Below are positions 23,369-37,700 of a stretch of 64,000 bases of DNA, piece after piece. Each line of letters opens with the position of its first letter. Positions within the stretch are counted from its first letter, which is position 1. The translations under genes and the position numbers were made by a program. The notes beneath the pieces are model-generated. The model had not been told where the DNA came from. It worked only from the letters and a program-made list of their open reading frames with translations, and searched no databases. The DNA is from Gorsachius magnificus (Eukaryota; Chordata; Aves; Pelecaniformes; Ardeidae): positions 34,628,885-34,692,884 of the forward strand of contig CM067109.1 of the NCBI GenBank assembly GCA_034008185.1, given 5' to 3'.

Positions 23369-26300
23369 TGTTGGGTAGTCTTAGTACTCTGAAAATTTTC
23401 TGTAATTTATTTCACTTCAGCTTAGAAAATACCGATTTCTGTGGATGGTAATTAGTCCTTTGCTTGCATGCAGAATATGATCTTTAACGAAAGCATAGTA
23501 AATGTCTTTAAAATAACATCCTGAAAATTATAGTTGCTACATGACCCTTGTCACTCTTAGGATCCATTTATCTCTTTACACTGATATTTTAAAGTGGCAG
23601 TAATACCTAAGAATGTAGGTAATCTTAAAAACCAAAAATTTAATTTGAAATTTCTTAACTGTGATCATCCTAATAAAATCATCAGCAGATGTTGTGATAA
23701 AAATTTCTTTTGATAAAGCAGAATAGCAGTTCTGTATGCTATTGCTTAGTGTTGGTCAGTCTGCTAGATTCTTCAGTTTATGTAGAGGTCCTTACCTGTG
23801 TAAGCCAAAAGCTGTTAACGTTTTAATGCGCTGACATGCTAAGGAATATTAAAGTGAAAGTATTTTTAAATACTGAAGGCACCTGACAGAAATTTAAGGT
23901 CACAACCGTAAATGGGTTAAATTGATGAAACCCCTTAAATTTACAGGAGTTTTCCATAAGTAAGGATTTATCTGTAGTCTCATTTAGTTAATGTAATTAA
24001 GTAAATACATAGTAAGGCATTATAATTTACCCAAAAGTTAAACATTTATCACTGTAGTCTTTTAGTTGCTTTTTGAAATCTTGTGTGTGTTGACCCTAAA
24101 TTTTCATAGAGCTCTCCAGAGAGATTACTAGCTGATTTTCCTTGACTATGCTGTGTAGAACCCATCAATTTGTACTAATATTTCAAACTTTTCCTTCTCT
24201 GTGGAGTACTTAGCATTCTTTATGTATAACTTCTCTTGCGATACGATGCTTTGCAACATATTTTCAAACATGAATATTATTAGAGAACTTGATCACACAG
24301 AGGCAATGCAGAAGGTCTCCAGTGTAACAGATTCAGCAATGGGATATGTGAAACTGTGCAGACTCTGGATTTTTTTTTCGAGTACAGTTAAGGAGCTATG
24401 TGGTGACATTTAAAGCTCTCGTTCACAGGGAGTGGAGCTATGGGGCAATCTAGCTCTGTGAGTGTTATTCAGTTTATCAGGAAGATTCAATCTCAAAAAT
24501 AGAAAGCTAGCACTCCTAGTCCCTGATCTGAGATTACTCAGACTGTTAGTGGGCTACCTGGCATAATGCTGTGAGACAGACAGTAGCTAGTTTGTTAGCA
24601 CTGGCACTTGTAGCATTTAGTCTGAATACTCAGAGGTATAAGAATCTAAGTACAAACCTACTTAGATTCTTATAATTCATTACTAATGGATGATCTGGCA
24701 GTTAGTCAGTGCTTAGAAACTATGGAAACACTCTTCCTCAGCTGCTGACCAGACAAAGTGTGAAAAGACCCAAGACATCTGGGAGTTTAGAATGCTAGAA
24801 GCTGAAGGCCCTGAATTTCCACCTTCCTGACAACTTACCAGGATGGGGGCCTCAGCAGCTTGCCAAGGTGGGCTACCAAAAAAGTTGTCACGTTTCAAAA
24901 TCAAATTCCCTTCACAAAACATTTCTACACTGACAAAGCAGCAGTCCTCTGTAGAACGGTGTTCATACCTGCAGCTGTAGGCATTAGTCTCCTGCAGGTA
25001 CTGGTTGACAGGATGAAATAAAAGAACACAAGATGACTGCTAGGTTGGACATACCTTTCCTAAAGTAATTGGCCTTGTTTTACATATAGTATATTGCTTG
25101 TCATTGTGACAACTACGTCCCTAAGGAGTTCCATTCGCAGCATAGCAAGTTAAGAGATTCTTAACCAGTTCAGTGACATGGGACTGATAAACAGCCAAAA
25201 CAGAATTAAGATCTGTGTGGTTGTATATAACAGAATACAGATGAAATGTCACCTTTTGGCAGTTTGGATATACATTGTTATTATTTGGTACTGACAAGTC
25301 ATTCTTTTTTTAATGAAGACACAGCAAGGTTAGATTTATTATACTTGAACTAAAATTTGAATCTTGCAATGTAATGCCTTGGAAGAAAACAGGATTTTAA
25401 TTCTACTTTTCTAGGAGTAAAGTTTTTCTTCTATTATTTGTTTTCCTGGGAGTTTTAAGTCCTTTCTTCTATATCTCTTTACTATCAGGCCTTCACAGAT
25501 AATAAATAACAATGATTACATTAATATAATATAAAAAAGAAAAGTAATTAACAATAGTACTATGACACCTGGGAAAGCATGCCTCACTGATGCATTTTTT
25601 CTCTTCTGATTTATGAAGATCAGCACTTTTGAAGAGTGTCGGTGTAGACATTAGGGATCTATTTACCTTTCATGTAGCTGTGTACTTCTTTCCAAAATGC
25701 ATTTCTGGTTGATATCATAAGTCTAAATGCTAGTCATAACTTTCTTAATCCTGTTAATATAATTTTATTCATTTCACATGTTTTTCAATATTATAATAAG
25801 CAATTTTAATTTTCTAACTATAATGTTTCTTTGCAGAACAAAGAAGGCTTTTTCACTGGTTGATGCAGACGTATTAAAAACATTTGAACATTTATATCAA
25901 TATCTGCTGTTTTTTTATTTAAAATTACAGAGAAATTGTTACTCAGTCCTGACCCAGTTAACACTTTCAAATTAATTCAGTAGGCATTGGTGTGTTGTTT
26001 TTTAGTATGCAGAGAGCCCATGCTCCCTAAAACCAGAACCTTCCATCTTTGTGCTTCAGTTGAAAAGCTATTTGAGGACTGGAGATGGTAGATAGGGTAG
26101 GTCTAGTCATGTATTCACACTATGACTGAAATTTTCATCAGATGCTTTCCTGTGCAGCAGATATACCTTCTTTTATGCAACTGTTTTCAGGTGTCTGTGG
26201 AGCTATTGAATTGTGTGATCCCATTTAAAAAGGAATATCATCTTCTTAAAACAAATCACCAAATCCCTGGAGAGGGTTTAAATCCCCCTCAGCATATTGT

Positions 26301-29300
26301 GAAGCTTGTCATAGTTTGGTTGCTTAAGTATTTTCTGAGGTGAAGTTCTTGGCATTTGTACTTGATTCCATGCAGTTATCCTTTTCGTGGTGCCCAGATG
26401 AACTTCTTTTAAGTCTAGTTCATATGTACTTGCAATATGTTCCAACTACACCTTAAATGGTAGCAAAGGCTTACAGTTGCGGTTTGTTTGCCAGGAATAA
26501 AAGTGCTTCGTTGGCACCACAACACTGGTTCATTTCAAACAGTTCAATGAACTACTGGTAGTGCAGGAAAGCCAAAATACTCTTATCTATGTTCAGAAGT
26601 ATAGGGAATGTGTGTGTGTATTTTTGGATCTGCTGATCTTCATAATGAAATTTTTCAGACCTATCTTTCTAATTTTATTCTTTATCTTCAGCTGCCAAGA
26701 GTTTTCATCTTCATAGCAGAGTTATTCTTAAGTACTTATTGAAATCACTTTTATTTCTCTCCTTTTAGACATGTAAAATCTGTGAAAATTCCATTCTGTC
26801 GCTTTTACTTGTAGCCCTGGATCTGACTCATGCTAATACCTCCTAAAGTTAGCTTTTAATATGGGCCAGTAGCCTTGACTTTTTGTTTGACACTTTCTGC
26901 TCTACCTGAAGAAAGCAAATCTTACAGATGAGCTGATATTTTCAGCTGCTAGTGTGACTGCCTTAAGATCTAAGGCAGGTCAATTTTATGCTTTTATCTC
27001 TGTGATCCCGCTACAGCAGCTATTCCTAGACTGACCTGCCTTGACTTCTGTATGCTTATGAGATTTGTGAAGTCTTTGTTCTGTCTCTATTTAATTCTTT
27101 ATCAGTATGATTGAAGCTACCTCTTAAAAAGAACTGCTTATTGTGGTAGTCACCCCTGACTTTTTCCTTTGAATTTAAAGTCTCCAGATACTGTTTCTGT
27201 CTGTCAGTGCAGCTTATTGCTTTATACCAATACCTTCCACTCTTCCCTTGTTTAATTAGACAGAGCAGGCAGTCTAATCCAAGCTTTTTATGCGTGTTCC
27301 AAACCGACAATATGTTTAAAGAAAGGCTTTCACAGTTTTGACAAACAGTGAATCAAATCAATCAGTTGGCACTCAGTTTAGCTTTATACAATAAACCTAG
27401 TACCCAACTCATGTTGTGGCTAAACAAGTTTATTCACAACAGAATCTACTTTTATGTGCTTTTGCAGTTTTCGACTTTACTTTTCCTCAACTATCATGGA
27501 TTTATGTCTTATCATCAAAGTCTACCACTTCTCCCTCCCTGAAACATAAAATGGCAGAGATGGGCTGGTGGTGTAAGTCATTACCAAAGTGATTACAGCT
27601 GTACTTCTGGACCCAGAAGAGTGAGAAGCACCCATTCCTGCTTATTATATTTATCACTCATTGTGTGCTGGGCCTGTATAAGCACACTGAGAGAGACGTA
27701 GTGCATACAGTATGTAGGGAAAAGAATGACTGGGCATCTTTCTAGAGTAGAACCATTTCTCTTGGTGAGTGTGCCAGTATAAAAGCCTGGTCTGAAGGAT
27801 TTTCTAATGTTACTATCCAGCAGTTTATTTTTTTACAGCTGCTTGGGTGCAAGCATTGTAATATTCATTCTAACCTCCCAGGTTTACCAGACACCTTGAT
27901 AGTTCTCCCATCCACTACAGTCAGGTTTTTTAAAACTAACTTAAAATCTTTTATTCAGCCTTTTTTATTCTTTCCCCACGCTTAATGAGTTGGAGTTTTT
28001 CCTCATATAAATTCTGCTAGGCCAATTTTTTCTTGCTGTGTCCTAGTCCCCACAGACTTCTCTTCAAAGCTCTGTGGAGCTCAGCTCTTTCCTGCATTTC
28101 CTTCCTATATTTATTCTCAGGTCTTCTCTCCAAATAGTCGGCTTCCTCAGCAAAATGCTGGAGCACAGGAATAACGTGGTACTGACTCCAGTCCTGACTA
28201 AATAGGGTACAGGAACACAACAGGCCTATAGTGATGCCCTTTCCCAGAATACTCTCCCAATCTATTGCTTAGGGATTTTCTAGGAAGAGTTGCCTTTTGT
28301 AGGTAAGAGTCCATGATAGATTTCTATTTTATGGAGGTTTTAGTCTCCCCTTGAACTCATGTCAGCTTAATGTCCACAACGTCTTGTGGCAAGCAATGTC
28401 ACTGATTAATTACAAATTGAGTGAGCAATCTCTTTTGTCTGCAATTTCACTGGGTCATTCTCTGCTGGTCCCCATAAAAAACAATCTTTCAGAAACCCTC
28501 TGCCTTACTGGAATTCAACTATCTTGAAAACTATAATTTTAAAGTAACATCAGCTGAGGAAAAAATACAGTAGACAGGCCCTATCACAATAGTCAGAGAC
28601 AAAAGCAGGGTTATCCATACAGCAAATCAGATCTGAGACATAACTTAGGCATCTGGAATTGTAGTGGCTATAGAGAAGGCCAAAGGAGACTTGCTTCTTT
28701 CTCTGAACCTCTCCTTATCACTTCATTAATGGGGGAATAATAATCTTATAGCCCAGGGATGGGAGTCTGGAGGACCATAATTTTATTTTTTACTCTTGTA
28801 CTTCTGTTGAGTTGACTACAGACGACTTATGCTTCTCTGGGCTTGTGTCTTTTCCTGCTGTGTCATGTAGTGCATGTATTTCATATAAATTGGAGAGAAA
28901 AAGCTGTATGTCTTGAAGAATTTTTGAACAGTTATAAATGTGAAAATTTCACAAGAGAAAATACAACAAAGTGAAATCTTGAGTACAAATGGCTAGAATT
29001 ATGTAAAAAACCCCCTCTTAGACCTTCTGAGGCCAGAGGGCATTGTTTGTGTATCCCCCAGTAAAGAGACAACTTGCTGTCTTCCGGCACTGCAAACTTG
29101 TCGTTAGACATTGAACTTTTGTTTAACTTAATGTTTGAGGGTTTTTTGGAGCAACTTCCTTCAAATAGGACATATATTACAAACCTTTTAAAACACTGCC
29201 ATATGTGAAAATACATATGCTTGTGTCTGGGCAAGAAGGGTGTGTGTGTATATATAGATTCATACACACAAGAATAAATATATCTAGCAGGTTCCATTTT

Positions 29301-29395
29301 AGAATTATAAAACACTATGAGGTATGAAGTTTTTCACATGTCCTTTTAATATTATCTGCTGGCTTTCACTGCAGTTCAATTCTAGGGAAGAAAAA
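23369..29395. other. AT-rich non-coding DNA, no gene seen
   Basis: Six kilobases with only short frames of no recognisable family. The one striking structure is a 38-base perfect hairpin at 24,637-24,674. Confidence 0.6.
24637..24674. repeat. Perfect 16-bp hairpin with 6-base loop
   Basis: TATAAGAATCTAAGTA at 24,637-24,652 pairs exactly with TACTTAGATTCTTATA at 24,659-24,674 across the loop CAAACC. It is the longest tight perfect palindrome I found in the window. The stem is about half the length of a typical pre-miRNA stem, and pairing does not clearly extend outward, so a microRNA is not claimed. Confidence 0.85.
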
Positions 29396-29948
29396 CATTG
29401 CCAACCATACCCCGGGCTGCATCAGGAGAAGCGTGGCCAGCAGGTCGAGGGAGGTGATTCTGCCCCTCTACTCTGCTCTGGTGAGACCTCACCTGGAGTA
29501 CTGCGTCCAGCTCTGGAGCCCTCAGCACAAGAAGGACATGGAACTATTGGAGGGGGTCCAGAGGAGGGCTACTAAAATGATTCAAGCGCTGGAGCACCTC
29601 TCCTATGAGGACAGGCTGAGAGAGTTGGGGTTGTTCATCCTGGAGAAGAGAAGGCTGCGGGGAGACCTGATTACAGCCTTTCAATACCTAAAGGGGGCCT
29701 ATAGGAAAGATGGGGAAAATCTTTTTAGTAGGGCCAGCTGTGACAGGACAAGGGGTAGTGAAACACTGGAACGGGTTGCCCAGAGAGGTAGTGGAGTCCC
29801 CATCCCTGGAAACATTCAGGACCAGGTTGGATGGGGGCCTGAGCAACCTGATCTGGTTAGCAGTGTCCCTGCTCACTGCAGGGAGGTTGGACTAGATGGC
29901 CTTTAGAGGTCCCTTCCAACCCAAAACATTCTATGGTTCTATGACTCT
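29396..29948 (+). mobile_element. CR1 LINE 3' fragment, comparatively young
   Basis: A 5'-truncated CR1 covering the C-terminal end of ORF2 and the 3' UTR. A single open frame at 29,433-29,906 still spells CR1 ORF2 sequence: [20 protein letters not shown], then [13 protein letters not shown] and [12 protein letters not shown]. This stretch lies beyond the reverse-transcriptase catalytic core, so nothing enzymatic remains. It ends with ATTCTATGGTTCTATGA followed by TCTAATT and an A run. The long open frame and close fit to CR1 suggest a younger insertion than the copies at 7 and 13 kb. Upper-strand orientation is certain; the 5' border is approximate. Confidence 0.92.
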
Positions 29949-30665
29949 AATTAAAAAAAAAAAAAGCTTTCTTTTTTCCCCCTCTTGATATCACCCTTTT
30001 GAGTCTTCGTCTCCAATGTTTCACAACTCCAAAAGCTTCAGGTAAGTTTAAGTAGAAAAAAGTTAATGTTGAAAAAGACAAACCTAGTGCATGAAATCAT
30101 GTAGCTCTACAACTTTTGTGGATGGATAATATAGAAGAACATCCTATCTGTTGTGTGCGTGGATTGAAGCACATTTGCAAAAATGCATCATGTGTAGATT
30201 CTGTCTTAAGCAGTGGAATATTATATGCCTACATATCTGTATTACCTTTATTGCACCACTTAGAAGGAATAAAGTAGATCTTTTATTACTCATGAGCACA
30301 TTTGTTGAAGATGTAGTGATGGCCAGTAAAATATCAGCATTTGTTAATAACTTCCAAAAAACATCTTATCATCTATACAGCACATCTGAATGACTAATAT
30401 TTATACAGCTTTATTTCTTTCTGGTTATGATTTATCTAGAGTTATTACTAATTTTTAGACTAGTTTTATCCAACTCTAGTTCATTTGGCAGTGCAGAAGA
30501 AAAGATTCACATGCCTGACATTTGAAAAGCTATAAGGAGTTTTATATGAGCAGATAAAAAACCTGGTGTTATGTCTTGACTTGCTGAAAAAACTCCAGTA
30601 GCCAAATAGAATTAAATATAAACATTCTGTGCTTTTGACAATTCCCACAGGAATGTCAGAGCATG

Positions 30666-30672
<7 letters not shown>

Positions 30673-30698
<26 letters not shown>
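30673..30698. repeat. T26 homopolymer bracketed by an inverted repeat
   Basis: Twenty-six T flanked by CAGAGCAT (30,657-30,664) and its complement ATGCTCTG (30,700-30,707). The homopolymer sits in the loop of a potential 8-bp stem. Confidence 0.9.
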
Positions 30699-31288
30699 AA
30701 TGCTCTGTCCATAACATCAGCATCCTTCCTGTGAGTGACTATCACAGTGCCTGACTTCATTTTCCCCAGGAATGCTATGGAACTTGATCGTTAGCCATGA
30801 ATTCTACGAATCAGTAAAGCCATCATAGTTCAGCTTTCATTTCCTCCTGCTTTGCTTATTAGTTTGTCTGCTGAGTCCCTTGTTTTCCCAGCAGTCCATT
30901 CATACTGCCTTGAGTCTAGGTAGTTTTTACCTTCTCCAGGTTTCTATGAGTTCTCCAAGCCGCATTTGATTTTCAGAACATTACTAACAATGAGAAACTT
31001 GTTTATTTCTTCTCTTGCTTCTGCTTACAGTGTTCCCTCCTATTGTAAAACATACCAAGCCTGATTTCTAGCATATGCTGTTTCCATGGTTATCTCATTT
31101 CTTTAAAACCTCTAATTCATCAATTTACTTACCATTTTCTCTGTTAGGAAAAACTTGTTTCAGTTATTATTAAACTAAGTTAGTAATCATCCTAAACTTA
31201 GACCATGATTTCTACCTCCAACTTTGAAACCCAACTAGGACTATGCATATGCATTTTAAAAAGTGGGAATAGAAGAGTCAATTCTGTT

Positions 31289-31332
31289 AAAAACAAACAA
31301 ACAAACAAACAAAAAACCCAAACCAAAAAAAA
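31289..31332. repeat. (AAAC)n microsatellite
   Basis: Four to five uninterrupted AAAC units grading into A-rich sequence. Confidence 0.85.
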
Positions 31333-32807
31333 ACAGACAAAAGAAAAGCACTGGGGCATCAGTCCTAACATAACAGAATAATTTATAATGAGGGTGCTTA
31401 ATGAAGAGACTCTTCAAATAAGTCTAAAATAAAAGGCACAAGAAAACCAACATTTCACACTGACTAGTTTGTTACTGGACTTAATTCAATTCACAGCACA
31501 TTCCTCCTTTCTTACATTTTACAGTCCAGAGTATTTCTTGAGTTCAGTTTGTTCCCACATGGTCCTTGATTCAGCCTCCCTTTCCAGCCATCTTTACAAT
31601 CATATAATCAGTTCCCTCCTCAGTCCTAAGAAGTGCCTCTACAAATTCATAAATACACAGATGCACCATGCACGAGTTGATAAAGCTTGGAATAATAAGA
31701 AAAACATAAGGAAAGTGCATTTCACAGGTGAAAGAGACAGCATTTAATGCCTTATATTTTAATGTTTATATCTCCTATCTGTATAGCCAGAATAGAAGTA
31801 GTTAAAGATAATCTCATTTGGAGCTTTCCTTTGAATCCCTTCTGCTGAAGAAGAAGCACAATGTATTACAATGACAGACATACCAGAAGTGTTTTCTATC
31901 TGACAGTTTTAGCAAAGGGACTACATAAACAGTAATACCTGCCCCTGTACTGTCTAAACACTGAGTTTCTCAGAGGCTTGGTTTTTAATTTGAACTCGCA
32001 TTATGAGTACAATGAGGCAGACTGAATGTTAGCACTGTTAGGTATTAGCAATCATTTTGGTTTATAGTTTAAAAGGCATGTAGCAGAGAGCTATAATTAT
32101 ACGTTCACTAGAGGGGCCAATATGTACCATGGTAGTTAAAATCAGGCAAGGCAATTTAAACCTTCACAGGAGTCTTCAGCTGGTAGAAGGTATGGTTCAT
32201 ACATATGACTTCTTTGTCGTGGTTTTTGGAGGGTTGTATTTCCATGGAGTTTGTGTCTCTTGTACTTTGAATTTTAGCTCTAATTTTTTCTTCATTGTCT
32301 TGTTGTCCTCCAAGAAAGCTCAGCTTCATCTCTTGAGTAGCAGCAATGAAAGAATCAGGATAACTCAACTGCAGAATTCCTGTTGTTTGTGTTTTTTAGG
32401 AATTCAGACATGATTGACAAAGAAAACAGTGTGGAACGAATAGTCAAACTAAGAAACAACTAAATGTTTTCATGAACAGACTTTTATCTGAGAGCTCAAA
32501 TCATTTTCCAAACTCTTAATTATTCATTTTACAGATTAGTAAACCTGTTTATCTGCAGATTAAACAACTTGTTGGGGCTGAAACTAGTTACAGAGTTACA
32601 GAGCTACAGAGCTAGGGAAAAAACCCACCTTTGTTCTTAGTGGCTCTAACTTCTAGGGTTATCTTACCAGATGATGTAGATTGATCCAGCAACAGAAAAG
32701 AAGCTTCAGAAAATCAAAAATATGCAACATAAATTCAGCTAACACTGCATATATTTCAAGTATGAAATTGCTGCTTACAGTAAACCGGAGACATTGCCAT
32801 TATGGCC

Positions 32808-32869
32808 AGAGAAAAAAGATAAATGAGAGAGAAAAAGAAAGAGAAAAGAAAAAAAAGGAAAGAAAAAAA
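32808..32869. repeat. Purine-rich GA/A tract
   Basis: About 60 bases almost entirely A and G on the plus strand. It produces a lysine/glutamate-rich reading frame (32,681-32,956) that is an artefact of composition. Confidence 0.8.
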
Positions 32870-33816
32870 TTATATGCAGTGTTGGACCCCTTTAAAAAAA
32901 AGAAAGAGGATCTGAGTTTTCAACATCCTAATAATTATGATTCCTGGAACCGATGACCATCTTTTTACAGTGTTGTTCTGCTTGTACAACACAAAGAGGA
33001 AACAACTTCACACACTACTTTGATATATTATTTTCAGACAGCTTCAGTGACCAGACTTGACTTTCTAGTTACCATATACCTGGGTATAATCTTGTGATGC
33101 CTTTATTGCAAATTAAATCTACAAATAATGGGCAAAAGCTAAGAGCATCTTTCAATATCATGTATTTTTCTTCATAACCAATGACATTCCCCAGTCATTG
33201 TATCTCTCACAAATTTGCAAATATCTTCTTAAGATTTGGCTTTCAATCCCATTATTTTTCTCAACATTACAATAATTTCTACTTTAAAGCTTACGTGTAA
33301 AATTTCTCAATATATTATCCAGCTCAGGAGAAAGGAGACCTCTGGAATTTATTTTGTTTGTAAACCCTGATAGTTTGAAGCAATTATAAGAAGTTTTTCT
33401 AATACCAAGTAAATCAGTTTATCAGTTTTATTGAAGAAAAAATAAGGAACATGAGTAATCAAGATTCAATATTTAACTTTTGTAGGTTTTGATGTTTCAT
33501 GACACAAAGTAATGTGTTTATATACATTATGCATAAGTTAAGCCTTCCAATGGCCTATATGTGGTACTCTCCTAAACTGGTTGAAACTATATTTGGATTT
33601 CTTTTATTACATGTAACCATCGAAAAGGCTAGAAAATAACATCTAGATGATAATTATCACACTGAAATATATCAATATATCATCACTTTTCCTTCGTCAT
33701 TTAGTTGCAAATTTTCAAATAAGAACAGTGTACATTCTTTTGTGATGTTTCAATGACTAAGTTACTATGAAATTGAAATCTATGTTGGTTGTATCAAAAT
33801 ATAATGAGTAATGTGA

Positions 33817-33876
33817 GAAAACATCACATTAATTTATGAAATTAATGAAAACATCACATTAATTTATGAAATTAAT
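33817..33876. repeat. Two perfect 30-bp tandem units
   Basis: Units at 33,817-33,846 and 33,847-33,876 are identical, each starting GAAAACATCACATT and ending GAAATTAAT. A recent local duplication, or an assembly stutter, in otherwise unique DNA. Confidence 0.92.
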
Positions 33877-34718
33877 TTGTATTTTTAGAGAGTTTTCAGA
33901 ACATTAGTGATTTGGAGTCAAGCAGCTCATTAATATTTTACATCCCAGAGGCTAATACAAAATTTAGTCTAAAGGACAAGTTATAATGTAGCAGTTGGAA
34001 TTTAGGCTCCTTCTCCAGTAATCTCTGCACATTTTGGTGTTACAAGTGTCTATAAATTGAGAAAATGCATGTAATTTGGAATCCTTGCTTAATTACAATT
34101 GTAATTTACTTCGGATTAGCGTTATTTTTTCCTGTTTGAAAGCATAATTCTAAATTATGATTTTTTTTATTGTTTACTGTACTGTTAAAAGAGACCTGTT
34201 AGGCAAATGAGCTAGATTAGAGCAAATTTCTATGTTCCGGCATCTGCTTTATTATGTGAATTGGACAAATCAGGATCTTGAACTTGACTGTTCATGTCAG
34301 CAGTTGTATCTGCCCCTAGCCTTATATAAATGTCAGCTGATAGAAACATTATCTGAGGATTTACTAGAATTTTCCAGAAACATCTTTAACTGAAGACTGT
34401 TTTCCTAGATTCAGTAACGCCAGCTTGATTTGATGCACATCCTAAGAGCTTGCTATGGACAACAATTCATCGGATTGAAGAAGCCCATTTCTATCATATA
34501 ATATTTTAAACCAGCTGGTCAATATGTTATCTAAGATGTTGCTTCTCTCACACTATCAGAGCACTAGTCTCTAGAAGGGGAGTTACTACTAATATTGGCC
34601 ACAGGATTTGAGTTTAGAAATATTTAAATTTAATTTCAATATATATCAGATCCCTTTTATTTTTGTTCTAATGTTTTAGCTATTTCATGGCGAATTTTAC
34701 AGACATGAGAATAGTATT

Positions 34719-34748
34719 CCTGTATAATCAAAACCTGTATAATCAAAA
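34719..34748. repeat. Two perfect 15-bp tandem units
   Basis: CCTGTATAATCAAAA occurs twice head to tail (34,719-34,733 and 34,734-34,748). Confidence 0.9.
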
Positions 34749-37700
34749 TCAAATGGCAAACTGCACTGGCATTTCTGACAGGATATTTTTCTACTGTTTG
34801 AAAAAAGATGAATACAAGTAGACTATTCCAAATTAGATGCTACGCAGTTACCTCTGCTGTATACATGACGGACATTTCTACCATTGAGACATCTAAGGTT
34901 GTTACCTGCTGTTCTTGCCCCTAATTATGAACACAGGTTTCTTTTGAATTTAGCATTTTGCAGAGAGCTTTGAGTCGCCAATTTTCATCTCATCTACAGT
35001 ACTTTTAGCTCAATATCTGAATTAGGTAATCAGTTCAGGAGCACAGTCCTTTTGATCCTTATTCTTCTAAGAATGTTCCACACCATCACCTTTTGATTTA
35101 TAGGTGGCTTCTTATTTGAGTAGAAGAGTACCTAGATAGTTTTCAAGAAATAAACAATTAGTTTTACCATCAGGGCTACCATGGTCTTCAGGTTTACTAT
35201 CTACATTGTTTAATTATTCCAATTTTTTCCTGTTTTATCTTTATATACTGTTAAATGGCCATTTAGACATCTTCTTTGAACATTCATCTAGGTAGGTCTG
35301 GGCCTTCATGCATAATCATAATGTCTTCCTGTATTGCTGTCACCATCTGCTGCTAGCACTGAGGGACACTAATGTGCCTCCAGTAAAGGAGTCTGGTCTC
35401 CACTGGCTCAAGAATTTGGTTTCTCTAGTGTCCAGAATGGCGCTTAGAGCTTGTCAGAGAAAACTAATACACATCATGAATGTGGGGTTCTCAAAAACTT
35501 GCAGTTTCTTGATTCACTCATGAGAAAAATGAGTGCACATTGTTAGCCACATCTCTTGGTCTGGGTCTATGCTGATATTCTTCTAATGTTGAAGATGCAT
35601 CTATGCCACCTAGCACTTAGCTTGTGGCCTCCTCTGGACCCCATATAGTGTCTGTGCTCTGAAGGCATAAATGTGTGTGCATGTTTTTCAGGTTCAGAAT
35701 ATCTAAAATATGTTCTGATTGAGCTCATTGCAATGAGGTTTACACATTCTGAAACAAGAGGTATTTGAGTTTCTAGGGATTTTCTAGTCTTGATATGACA
35801 GGAAAGTGCATTATAGAGTCTGAGGATTCAAAAGCTTACTGTAGTGTCAGAGGTAGTGTTAGCAATGGTGCAGTCAGGTTCATACTCCCCTATAAACAGT
35901 CCCCATGTTCTCTGAACCATGTCTGGGTGTTGCCCCAGTGAATACTATGAGTCAGAGACAAAAACAGTGTGAGGAAACATGGAATGCAATATGGAGGAAC
36001 AGTGCTGCAATATTAGAGGTGTCTCCCTGGCTTTATTCTATTTAGATGTACAGGCATCAGTATAGGCATACCTTTAAAGATCAGTGTGTTACTGGGGGAG
36101 ATCAGCAAATGACATTGATAAAATTTAGGTTAAGTATTTGGTAATAAAATTAGAAACAAAGAAACAGAATGGAAATAAAACAAAGAGCACTATTAAAAAC
36201 TACCATTATTAAAGTCAACCAAAAATGTAGCTCTGCAAAACTCAGGAGCTTTTCTTATTTTGGCATCTACCAATCATTGATGCTAAGCGGACAATTTCAG
36301 TGTTAATTCACTGTCTCAGTTACTTTGTAAAATTGGTTGCTTTGTTTCTAGTTATAACCTCCTTTATTGGGTAACAAATGAATAGAAATGAATGAGAGGA
36401 AGCTTAAATCTTATTTTCTTTTCCTTCTGTTATTCCCTGTGTTACTATCATTGTATATTGGTTCTATGCACAGCGAAGATGAGAGCAAAGCATTACTAGG
36501 CTTGTCCAGATACAAAAGGCAGCAGAAAATATCTTTGAAATGTGTGTTTGATATCTCTGAATTGCTGTTCTGCTTATGCTTCTATTGTGTTCTTTAACTA
36601 GTCTGCTCTTTCTTGCTTGGACAACCCTGGTTCTTTCTGCCCAGCTTTTTTCGTTCATTGTGATATGCATTATAACATCAGAAAAAATTGCAGTACAAAC
36701 ATCTTATTAGTCTTACAATTTTCAGTTCCTCTGACATTTTATAGACACCCAATTTGGCACAGCAGTATAAAAGAAAAGTATTAGGATGTCTCAATAAAAT
36801 TTCACGTCTTTTCTTGGAGGATTATTTCATTGACTTATTCATCTTTGAGTGCAGATCCCTTAGGCTACAATGCTAAAAATCTTTGACCAGCAAAACAGTT
36901 TGGTGAGTCAGAATTTTTTTTGTTTAGGCATAGTTTTTCCAGTTTTAGCTACAGCCAAAAGCTGCATTATGTATATCCAGTAGTTTTGCTAGTTAAAGTC
37001 AGTAGTATTCAGCTCTAATCTTCTTACAGGGAATCTAAAGTAATCATATGTGGATAATACTCTAAATATAATGGAGCTATTTTAAGCACCAGGACCAGGT
37101 AATACTACTATTACATTAATGTGAGATGATGAAGTAGACACAGATTTTAAAAAATCCTTCTTAACGGAAACAAACTTAGCAGCATATCTTTTATATATTT
37201 TTAAACCCTCTTTTGCCCTCCAAAGTTGACTGATCTTAACACAGTTCAGACTCATTAAGCTTGTATTTACTGTTTATTCTAAAGGCATATTTATGGTTCA
37301 TGGCCAGAATTTTTACCTTTAGCGATAAGGTTCAGATTTGCCATAAAAGTGTGACTGGAAGGTTAACATAACATGTTCATAGTTATTGATTTCTGGTAGG
37401 AATTTGTTACATAAAACAAGAGTATTATTTAAACTGTGAAAACAATCAGGGCTCCACGTGGTTAAGAACTCCATGTTTTCAGAATGTTCATCTTGGGTTT
37501 TTGTACTGATGTGTTGGTCAGTGTAAGCTCCCCTCCTGCAAACTCTGGTTGCAAGCTTCTTTTCAGACCATTAGAAGCAGGCAGAATGAGTCAGATTTAC
37601 AAGCACACTGAGATGGAATACTTCTTCCTTGAGCTATCATGTAGTCAGAAACACACTTGTTCTTCTCATGAGTACTGGAGAAAGTGGTCTTGTTTATGTG

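Noticed and set aside
24637..24674. Hairpin as a microRNA precursor
   Set aside because: A 16-bp stem with a 6-base loop is too short for a typical precursor and pairing does not clearly extend outward.
29433..29906. 157-codon open frame as a possible host gene
   Set aside because: It reads as the C-terminal end of CR1 ORF2, so it belongs to the LINE fragment.
32681..32956. Lysine/glutamate-rich 91-codon frame
   Set aside because: Generated by a purine-rich simple repeat.
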